Positions 1 through 5,362 of a stretch of 10,362 nt of DNA are shown piece after piece. The position numbers and the translations under genes were made by a program. Origin of the DNA: Chloroflexota bacterium. GTDB lineage: Bacteria > Chloroflexota > Anaerolineae > Anaerolineales > UBA4823. Location: the NCBI GenBank assembly GCA_030669775.1, contig DAOVCZ010000047.1:1-10362 (forward strand). The letters run 5' to 3'. The notes below the pieces were generated by a model. That model was not told where the DNA came from. It ran no database searches and saw nothing but the letters and a program-made list of their open reading frames with translations. Each line of letters begins with the position of its first letter. Positions within the stretch are counted from its first letter, which is position 1.

Positions 1-358
1 TTGATAAACATCGTGGTTGTATTGGTCACACCATTCATCGAAATTATGAACTAAATTTGATGCCCTAAAAATTGGAATCCGAAATTTCTACCTACAAATA
101 GGGCCGTTATTAACTTTTTCAGAGTGCTGTTCTTAATTTTATGAAAATTACGTACCATTTTCGATTTAGTAATAATAACTCCTTATTTGTCAATGAATTC
201 TGTTGTATATACTGATTCAAAGAGAGATGGTTGCCAAAAAAATTTGACAATTCACGATATTGATTCTAACGCCATTCAGGAATTGCGAGCTGTTATCGAG
301 TGATATCCGCAGATCGATTAGCAGCTGCTAGAATCCTCCAAGAACGAGGTTTATGATC
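1..358. other. AT-rich leader with weak coding traces, no clear gene
   Basis: No convincing complete gene. At the left edge several frames are open and protein-like at once: + frame 3 runs to a TAA at 66-68, + frame 1 runs to a TAA at 52-54, and a minus frame is open from about 84 off the left edge, including the stretch NFDEWCDQYNHDVY. A gene end may be cut here, but the strand cannot be decided. A 36-codon + ORF at 193-303 ends in a helix-like tail (AIQELRAVIE) but has no visible ribosome binding site. It may be a remnant or chance. Confidence 0.4.
187..213 (+). promoter_or_regulatory. Possible sigma70-type promoter upstream of the SDR gene
   Basis: TTGTCA (187-192) and TATACT (208-213) each match the consensus hexamers at five of six positions, but the spacer is only 15 bases, which is short. 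The start of transcription would fall near 220, giving a leader of about 140 bases before the dehydrogenase. This is a weak prediction by eye only. Confidence 0.2.
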
Positions 359-1069
359 ATGAATCCAGCTGGCAAGACAATAGCAATCGTAACCGGAGCC
401 AATAGGGGGATTGGATTTGAGACATGCCGGCAGCTCAGTCAGCTGGGATTTCTCACCATTCTCACCAGTCGGGATGAGAACAAAGGGAAGGCAGCGGTGG
501 AATTATTGCTGCAGGAGGGTGGTGATTTGATCTATCACCAATTAAATGTTACAGATTTGGATAGCATCTCCAGGTTGGTTTCTTATATCGAAGAGAATTT
601 CCAGTGCTGTGATATTTTGGTCAATAACGCTGGGGTGTTTATCGACAGGGGGAGAAGTGTGCTCGATGTGCCCTTGGATGTTCTTCAAGAGACGCTTGAG
701 ACCAATTTTCTCGGTGCGCTCAATATGTGCCGTGCTTTCATACCATTTATGCGCAAGCATCAATATGGAAGAGTCGTCAATGTTTCTTCCGGAATGGGTT
801 CAATTGCGAGCATGGGAGGCTCCTCAGCAGCATACAAGCTCTCCAAACTTGTAATGAATGGTATGACCCGCATCATGGCCGACGAAATCAAGGACACAAA
901 CATAAAAGTCAACACTATGGCTCCCGGTTGGGTGCGAACGGATATGGGTGGACCGAGTGCGCCAAGAAGCCTGGCTCAAGGTGCAGATACAATCATCTGG
1001 TTGGCAACCTTGCCAGATGATGGACCGACTGGTGGTTTTTTCGAAGATAGAAAACCGATCGCTTGGTAA
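359..1069 (+). CDS. Short-chain dehydrogenase/reductase, carbonyl-reductase-like
   Basis: Cytosolic NAD(P)H-dependent oxidoreductase of the classical SDR family, 236 residues, near the usual 240-260. The Rossmann cofactor motif TGANRGIG is at residues 12-19, NNAG at about 89-92, the active-site serine in NVSSGMGS at about 141-148, and the catalytic YKLSK (YxxxK) at 159-163. An arginine just after the second beta strand (TSRDENKG) favours NADPH over NADH, by family rule. The tail (PGWVRTDMGG, then LATLPDDGPTGGFF and a terminal RKPIAW) is typical of carbonyl-reductase-type SDRs acting on aldehydes, ketones or quinones. The substrate cannot be told. I prefer ATG 359 to ATG 353 because GAGG at 346-349 lies 9 bases before 359 but only 3 before 353. 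The gene is intact, yet the sequence directly after its stop is a truncated ABC ATPase, so the downstream neighbourhood has been rearranged. Confidence 0.93.
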   Translation: MNPAGKTIAIVTGANRGIGFETCRQLSQLGFLTILTSRDENKGKAAVELLLQEGGDLIYHQLNVTDLDSISRLVSYIEENFQCCDILVNNAGVFIDRGRSVLDVPLDVLQETLETNFLGALNMCRAFIPFMRKHQYGRVVNVSSGMGSIASMGGSSAAYKLSKLVMNGMTRIMADEIKDTNIKVNTMAPGWVRTDMGGPSAPRSLAQGADTIIWLATLPDDGPTGGFFEDRKPIAW

Positions 1070-1070
1070 T

Positions 1071-1364
1071 TCCAGGTTGGTCCTACAATTCAACCATTTT
1101 CCCCATCTCACCGTTCTGTCAAATGTGACATTAGCCCCAATCTGGGTCAGGAAATTTGAGAAACAAGATGCAGAAGAGATCGGGATGCAGCTCCTGGAGC
1201 GGGTTGGCATTCCAGAGCAAGCTCATAAATATCCCGGGCAGTTATCAGGTGGGCAGCAGCAAAGGGTAGCGATTGCTCATGCGCTGGCCATGCAGCCAAG
1301 AATTATGCTCTTTGACGAACCAACTTCCGCACTTGACCCGTAGGTGATCAAAGAATTGCTCGAT
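1071..1364 (+). pseudogene. Truncated amino-acid-type ABC transporter ATPase remnant
   Basis: The reading frame contains QFNHFPHLTVL (Q-loop region), then NVTLAPIWVRK, the ABC signature LSGGQQQRVAIAHALAM and the Walker B/D-loop IMLFDEPTSALDP. This order and wording are those of polar amino-acid uptake ATPases (GlnQ/HisP group), which energise import across the inner membrane. The first third of the protein, including Walker A, is absent: homology begins right after the dehydrogenase stop. An in-frame TAG at 1341-1343 replaces what is normally a Glu codon after ALDP, and recognisable sequence (VIKELLD) continues past it to about 1364 before running into the 3' end of the opposite-strand condensing enzyme. 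The H-loop and C-terminus are missing. There is no start codon or permease partner. It cannot bind ATP normally and is a dead fragment, still well preserved, so the loss looks fairly recent. Confidence 0.87.
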
Positions 1365-1366
1365 TT

Positions 1367-2647
1367 TCACTCAGCTGGGCTGCCCAAAGACACCACAAAA
1401 ACATCGTAATATGTACCAGCACCAAATCCATCGATCATAATGTGATCGCCGGGTTTCATTTTGGGAAGCTCCCGTAAGAATGCGATCATATTAGAAGCTG
1501 CACTGACATTACCGAATTCTCGAATTACCCAAGGCATGGGAAGGTAAATCCCTTCTTTATTGAGGTGCTTATGTATTAAAGAATTGATTTTAAGGTTTGC
1601 ATGATGAACAATAATTACCTCAATCGATTTTCCAAGCATGCCGAGCTGACTCATTTTATCGCGATAAGAATTATAGACCTTACGGACGATCTCGACACCA
1701 TTGCGTACGAAAAGTTTGACCATGCCCATTGATCCAGCCATGAAGACTGGTAAACCATTCTCGGGTTCATGCATCAAGCCGGCAAATCGCATATTATAAG
1801 GATCTATCTGAGTTACCTCGACCATCGATTGACCTTCAATTCTATGACCTGAGTGCGGGTAGTACATATGAACTGCCAACACACCTTGCTCATCATAAAC
1901 TTCCTGGGTATCCCCAACCAAGAACTCCATCGACTTGCCGGGTATCAATCCAATGATTCCGGCGCCATTGCCGAATAACTGCAGGGCATTCTTATCAAAG
2001 GATTTTTGTATAAAACGGCTTAACCCTTCTATACCACCAACCAGCACTTTCTTTCCAAATAATTTTTTTGCGAGGTTTGTTTTCGATAGCTTGTTATAAG
2101 CCAGGTCCGGATTTAAAGTAAGATGTAATGCACCAGCTGAACCATCACATGCTTTATGAACGCTGACTTTTAAGGCATCCTCTCGAATACCGGCCTGACG
2201 AGAAATTTGTTCCGTATAATTTTCACTTACTGATCCGGTAGAACCGATCAAGACTGCATCAACTTCTTCTGGTTCCCATCCCGATACGTTTGCTGCTTCT
2301 TGCAGCAGGCGCGCACCGACCTCAGTTTCTATCTTGACATGATCCTGGTCGGATATCCCATGCAGATGGTGGCGGTGGATAAAGCCTAACGGTGCAAGGT
2401 TCATTCGCTCGCTGTTATCTAAAGGTGTACCGGTGCTCTGCTCAATTAGTTCGGGCAGGGTTGTATTGTCGTAGCATTTTCCCCAGGTTCCATATGCACC
2501 ACCAATGCCAACTTCCGAATTGGATATTCTTTCAAATCCAAATGGTATCCCACCGCCAATGGGGATATTGACCATTTGAACTTGAGGACGTTCATAAAAT
2601 GGAACGACAGCAGTGGTATCGTTCTCCGGGTTTTCGTGATTAGTCAT
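1367..2647 (-). CDS. 3-oxoacyl-ACP synthase III-like condensing enzyme (thiolase fold)
   Basis: KAS III/FabH-superfamily enzyme, expected to join an acyl-CoA to malonyl-ACP or a related acceptor by decarboxylative Claisen condensation in the cytosol. The full catalytic triad is visible: Cys about 167 in VHKACDGSAGA, His about 348 in IIVHHANLKIN (FabH has HQANLRI) and Asn about 380 in FGNVSAASN. The C-terminal glycine loop is GFGAGTYY. At 426 residues it is about 100 longer than FabH (about 320). The extra length lies mainly before the GFIHRHH motif, which stands where FabH has its GI..R substrate-entry motif, and in the segment after the Cys. The start is the second of two adjacent ATGs (2645-2647), 5 bases from a strong AAAGGAG; the frame stays open to 2713 without support. 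It stands alone, with no acyl carrier or ketoreductase gene in the same operon, although an SDR lies nearby on the other strand. Housekeeping FabH is less likely than a specialised lipid, polyketide or long-chain-olefin-type role. The exact reaction is unknown. Confidence 0.9.
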   Translation of the reverse strand: MTNHENPENDTTAVVPFYERPQVQMVNIPIGGGIPFGFERISNSEVGIGGAYGTWGKCYDNTTLPELIEQSTGTPLDNSERMNLAPLGFIHRHHLHGISDQDHVKIETEVGARLLQEAANVSGWEPEEVDAVLIGSTGSVSENYTEQISRQAGIREDALKVSVHKACDGSAGALHLTLNPDLAYNKLSKTNLAKKLFGKKVLVGGIEGLSRFIQKSFDKNALQLFGNGAGIIGLIPGKSMEFLVGDTQEVYDEQGVLAVHMYYPHSGHRIEGQSMVEVTQIDPYNMRFAGLMHEPENGLPVFMAGSMGMVKLFVRNGVEIVRKVYNSYRDKMSQLGMLGKSIEVIIVHHANLKINSLIHKHLNKEGIYLPMPWVIREFGNVSAASNMIAFLRELPKMKPGDHIMIDGFGAGTYYDVFVVSLGSPAE

Positions 2648-2650
2648 CAT

Positions 2651-2659
2651 TACTCCTTT
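2651..2659 (-). promoter_or_regulatory. Strong Shine-Dalgarno deciding the KAS III-like start
   Basis: Read on the minus strand this is AAAGGAGTA followed directly by ATGATG. The GGAG core is 2 bases from the first ATG (2650) and 5 from the second (2647), so the second is the likely start and the extra 22 codons upstream are not translated. Confidence 0.75.
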
Positions 2660-2714
2660 GAATTTCAAGCACGCCCAATCCACTTTAGTTAAATCTGGGT
2701 TGAAATCAGCCAAG

Positions 2715-2720
2715 ATTATA
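2715..2720 (-). promoter_or_regulatory. Possible -10 element of the KAS III-like gene
   Basis: Perfect TATAAT on the minus strand about 65 bases before the chosen start, giving a plausible leader of roughly 58 bases. The hexamer 17 bases upstream (AGGAAA) does not resemble TTGACA, so only the -10 half is supported. Confidence 0.33.
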
Positions 2721-3218
2721 AAGGCGAATCCAAAATTTTCCTATCGTTGGTCGCAAATCTCATATTATTTTTACGAATGTCTGGTCAGTATTTGCATAGT
2801 GCTAATCAGGAATATCATGCAATTTGACCTGTTTTTGTTACAAGTCATCTTATTTCGGCTGATGTACAAGAATTAACACCAAAGATTCTGACTAGGTACG
2901 AATAATTTCTGATAATCTGATCGCAGAATTCTCCCACACACAGTCATTTCATCAATCTAAGCTTTATATAATGACCACCATAAGGAAGAATACGATGAAC
3001 TTATGTAGTTATTTTATCGGATGAAATAATCTGTTACTTTGCACATCCATATTTGCGAGTTCCATTATCAACGTACTTAGGCTGTATAACGGGGTCTTCT
3101 AATAAATCTTCGCTACCAACATGGACTAAGTTGTGATAGGATGCTTATTTTTCGCCAGCCTGATCATCGCGTCTTAATAAGAACAAAAACCGGCAAACTA
3201 TCGCCGATATTTGCATGA
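2721..3218. other. Gene-poor AT-rich spacer
   Basis: No intact gene. A plus-strand TATAAT at about 2968 precedes a start codon at 2996 whose frame stops after 8 codons. On the minus strand 3034-3144 is a start-less open stretch of 36 codons with protein-like wording (EDLLEDPVIQPKYVDNGTRK) and a stop on each side, possibly a gene scrap. From 3141 the plus strand reads 25 codons up to a TGA at 3216, in frame with the Ig-like remnant that follows, so the decayed gene may begin here. No tRNA, repeat array or insertion-sequence ends were seen. Confidence 0.5.
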
Positions 3219-3407
3219 CCAGCGGCTATCAGCGGTCCAAGTGATGCTGACGGTTGGGCGGAAGTGACCTGGCAAACCCAGAAACCAAATAGATAGGGTC
3301 AGGGAGGCACAGCACCTGGCGCCTACACAGCCACTACCACGAATGTCAACGCTTCCGGATACAATTGGGATAGTGTCACGCCGAGCACTACTTTCACAAT
3401 AGAATGA
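3219..3407 (+). pseudogene. C-terminal remnant of an Ig-like secreted/surface protein
   Basis: One frame reads SGPSDADGWAEVTWQTQKP, an in-frame TAG at 3294-3296, then GQGGTAPGAYTATTTNV and GYNWDSVTPSTTFTIE before a TGA at 3405-3407. The alternating beta-strand pattern, the phrase 'D.DG.A.VTW' and a final 'Y.WD...PST.FTI' are the style of bacterial Ig-like/Big-type repeats that end secreted or cell-surface proteins. The same frame carries another stop at 3216-3218 and is open upstream to 3141. There is no start, signal peptide or anchor. I read it as the decayed 3' end of a larger exported protein whose body has been deleted. The assignment is by pattern only and the family is not certain. Confidence 0.5.
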
Positions 3408-3465
3408 TCAAATCTATCCTTTAAGCAATAGCCTAACGAAAACCGGATTAAGGACTTCTAATGGC

Positions 3466-3502
3466 AAAAAGACCCTAAGGGTTTCGATACCCTTAGGGTC
3501 TT
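3466..3502 (-). terminator. Rho-independent terminator of the AAA+ ATPase gene
   Basis: A perfect 13-bp stem (3469-3481 with 3490-3502) encloses an 8-base loop. Read on the minus strand the stem is followed by a short U-run (CTTTTTGCC), as expected for the ATPase gene ending at 3580. On the plus strand the following sequence (AGCTATTTTC) is a poorer U-tract, so any bidirectional action would be weaker. Confidence 0.8.
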
Positions 3503-3531
3503 AGCTATTTTCAGATCAAAATGTCGTTGAA

Positions 3532-3553
3532 GTTAAGTTCGGACGAACTTGAC
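3532..3553. repeat. Second hairpin between ATPase stop and terminator
   Basis: GTTAAGTTCG and CGAACTTGAC pair over 10 positions with one G-T wobble around a 2-base turn, so the true loop would be about 4 bases or more. It lies 27 bases after the ATPase stop codon. There is no U-run, so it is more likely a 3'-end stabilising hairpin or protein site than a terminator in its own right. Confidence 0.4.
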
Positions 3554-3579
3554 CTCTCGATTTGATACTAATCCCTAAT

Positions 3580-4494
3580 TTATTTTCGCCAATTCACCAG
3601 GCTGGAGGCTTGCAAGTGGTTGATCAGTTTCCCGGATCGAGCCAGTTCTTTCCCTTTTTCAAGCACGCGCTCGTAATAGATCTTACTGGAGAGGTCAGGT
3701 TCATATCCCCGCAGGATACTATCCACGGTCTTATCCAATCCTCCTTCTTCGACCTCATCCCATAAATCCTCATCCAGGAGATTGGCCCTGAGATGTGAGA
3801 AAAACGCGACCGGTAAGAATTTTATTTGCTCTGGCAGCTCACCCATCAGCTGTTCGTTTAATTCCACGACCAGCTTATAACACTCATCTCCTGTAAGTTC
3901 GGGAAAGATAGACTGAATAATCTCCGCTTTCTCTTCAGTCGTTGGGATCCATTCGAAAGCTGACATCCGGCCTGCCCTGACTAATGGGTTATACAGCTTG
4001 GTGAAATCGTTGCCGGTAATAATGATCGGGATGCGGCTGGTTTCTTTGCCAGCGACAAGCGTGGGATAGTCAACCAGGTGCATTAATTCACCGAATACGT
4101 TGATCTGGTTGATGGTGTGTTTCTCTGATTTTCCCCAGGTCCCGAGCCCGGTATCGACATCATTAACCAGCACGACTGCCAAACTGGCTTCACCACTGCG
4201 GATGCTTTCGCTGGCTCGATTGTATGTGTAGCGAATAAAAGCTGAAGGGTGACCGGCTACAGGATTATCGAGCTGCCCGCCTGAGACCAAAAAGCGTTTG
4301 ACACCCATATCCTTCAAGATATGTTCGCATTGGTAGGTCTTGCCTTCACCGGATGGACCGTGGATGCCAAGCAACAATGGAACTTGGGCTTCAACTCCCT
4401 TTAATAAGTTCTTGAGAATATGAAGCGAGACAACCTGTTGGAATCGTTTCGAAATAAATACTTCAGTTTCTGTTTTATGTTTTATTAGTGCCAT
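3580..4494 (-). CDS. Rubisco-activase-like AAA+ ATPase
   Basis: 304-residue AAA+ protein. Walker A GPSGEGKT is at residues 46-53, the segment AGHPSAFIRYTYNRASE at about 80-96 corresponds to the activase pore-side helix, Walker B AVVLVNDVDTGLG is at 106-118, sensor 1 ITGNDF at 159-164, and the arginine-finger region NPLVRAGRM at 169-177. The run IPIIITGNDFTKLYNPLVRA closely follows the plant and algal Rubisco activase wording (VPIIVTGNDFSTLYAPLIRDGRM), which is why I place it in that group rather than with ClpX, FtsH or MoxR. Activases remodel Rubisco to release inhibitory sugar phosphates. No Rubisco genes are in this window, so the client could be something else. Start ATG 4494 is preceded at 8 bases by AGGG. 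The gene is monocistronic, with long AT-rich spacer upstream and hairpins downstream. The C-terminal 100 residues are acidic and helical and lack any motif I recognise. The family call is good; the client is unknown. Confidence 0.87.
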   Translation of the reverse strand: MALIKHKTETEVFISKRFQQVVSLHILKNLLKGVEAQVPLLLGIHGPSGEGKTYQCEHILKDMGVKRFLVSGGQLDNPVAGHPSAFIRYTYNRASESIRSGEASLAVVLVNDVDTGLGTWGKSEKHTINQINVFGELMHLVDYPTLVAGKETSRIPIIITGNDFTKLYNPLVRAGRMSAFEWIPTTEEKAEIIQSIFPELTGDECYKLVVELNEQLMGELPEQIKFLPVAFFSHLRANLLDEDLWDEVEEGGLDKTVDSILRGYEPDLSSKIYYERVLEKGKELARSGKLINHLQASSLVNWRK

Positions 4495-4992
4495 ATTACA
4501 TACCCTACCCTAAGAATTCGCTACCGACCGTAATGTGACAGGATGATTTGCCGGATCGAGATTGGATAATTGGAGAATTCCAATTTTTGATACTTCGCAA
4601 TAATAATTATATTGTATTCGCAATTGGCTCCTTCTGAGCTTACGAATCAGTAAACATTGAAGATGTCTAATCCTAAATGAAGGGGCTTTCCACGATTTAG
4701 GTGTATTCTACCTTAAAATGAACAATGCAAATCAAGTTCACAGTACTGTTCATTGGAAACGCTTTGCGTATAGCAAAGGGCAGAAACTTATCGATCATGT
4801 AACTTGCAAACTGTCTAATTAATTCAGTGGTCGAGTTAATGAAAAGGTTCTGGTGTCTCGACTTTATCAGAGACTGTTATTCTTTATACACGCTTAACTC
4901 TTCACTATCCCATACATCTCGACACTCAATTAACTTCTTGCATAGATTGATTTTGAGGTGATTTTTTGCTAATATATGATTGAGGAGGGAAA
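4495..4992. other. Gene-poor AT-rich spacer between divergent genes
   Basis: About 500 bases separating the ATPase (minus) from the small membrane ORFs (plus). It contains a 7-bp stem with 4-base loop at 4568-4585 followed by five T on the plus strand, a minus-strand TATAAT at 4606-4611 that could serve the ATPase but lacks a good -35, and a 6-bp stem at 4762-4778. A 34-codon plus frame at 4718-4822 (MNNANQVHSTVHWKRFAY...) reads like protein but has no ribosome binding site. No repeats, tRNA or mobile-element ends were seen. Confidence 0.5.
4947..4975 (+). promoter_or_regulatory. Candidate sigma70-type promoter for the small membrane ORFs
   Basis: TTGATT (4947-4952), a 17-base spacer, then TAATAT (4970-4975). 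Transcription would begin near 4982, so the ribosome binding site GAGGAGG (4982-4988) would sit almost at the 5' end of the message. Confidence 0.35.
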
Positions 4993-5121
4993 ATGATAAC
5001 TTATGATTGGCCACTCTTAATTATTTCCGCATTGTCTAGTGCGGCTATAACACTTGCAACGATTGTATATTTAGTTGACCTCACCATCTATATTCGCATA
5101 TGCGGATTGTCCTCAGTTTAA
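4993..5121 (+). CDS. Small hydrophobic protein, 42 aa, possibly the front of a frameshifted gene
   Basis: ATG 4993 follows a near-perfect Shine-Dalgarno (AGGAGGG at 4983-4989, 3 bases away), the best translation signal in this half of the window. The product starts MITYDWPLLI and has one membrane helix at about residues 7-34, then a short tail ending in a stop at 5119-5121. No family is recognised. Its last 47 bases overlap the start of the next hydrophobic ORF in the +1 frame. Either it is a genuine single-helix membrane peptide, or one base change has split a membrane protein of about 110 residues with three helices. The strong initiation site without one for the second ORF favours a former single gene. 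An assembly or sequencing indel is also possible. Confidence 0.55.
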   Translation: MITYDWPLLIISALSSAAITLATIVYLVDLTIYIRICGLSSV

Positions 5122-5287
5122 AACTTTTGTCCCTTTCATTGGTTCAATAATCATTTTGATCGGTATAGTAATTATTATTCCTCTCACCCTGGGAAACATT
5201 ATAAGACAGAAGCTTATTCTAATAATAACTTTGGCTATCGGAGTGCTCTTGGGAATGCTGTTGGCCATTTTTGGTTCGTGCTTATAA
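5075..5287 (+). CDS. Hydrophobic two-helix protein, possible continuation of the preceding ORF
   Basis: The frame opens after a TAG at 5072-5074 and runs to 5287, 70 codons if read from TTG 5075, with no visible ribosome binding site of its own. A short polar segment (ADCPQFKTF, residues 10-18) is followed by two strong membrane helices at about 18-39 and 46-67, joined by NIIRQK. No homologous family is recognised. It overlaps the 42-aa ORF by 47 bases and lies one base out of phase with it, so it could be made by translational coupling, by frameshifting, or be the back half of a broken gene. The opposite strand is also open here but is only a hydrophobic shadow. Confidence 0.5.
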   Translation: MTSPSIFAYADCPQFKTFVPFIGSIIILIGIVIIIPLTLGNIIRQKLILIITLAIGVLLGMLLAIFGSCL

Positions 5288-5362
5288 AAGGAAATCATCA
5301 ATCTACTACCTACACAAAAATAATCTGATCACTATTAATTTTCGAATCTATTATTTCTAACC

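Noticed and set aside
244..272. Perfect TTGACA upstream of the dehydrogenase
   Set aside because: The hexamer 17 bases downstream (TAACGC) matches only two positions of a -10 box and no better alternative lies at 16 or 18 bases.
948..1070. Upstream part of the ABC ATPase frame inside the dehydrogenase gene
   Set aside because: It shows no resemblance to ABC ATPase N-termini (no Walker A). It is only the out-of-phase shadow of the dehydrogenase, and homology starts at 1071.
2658..2876. 72-codon plus-strand ORF overlapping the KAS III-like leader
   Set aside because: It runs through the ribosome binding site and promoter region of the opposite gene, has no ribosome binding site, and its composition is what AT-rich DNA gives by chance.
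4718..4822. 34-codon plus-strand ORF in the 4.5-5.0 kb spacer
   Set aside because: The wording is protein-like but there is no ribosome binding site, no recognisable family and no operon partner. It is kept only as a note in the spacer entry.
5113..5301. 62-codon minus-strand hydrophobic ORF
   Set aside because: It is the complement of the plus-strand hydrophobic ORF; isoleucine-rich DNA often gives hydrophobic shadows. It has no ribosome binding site.
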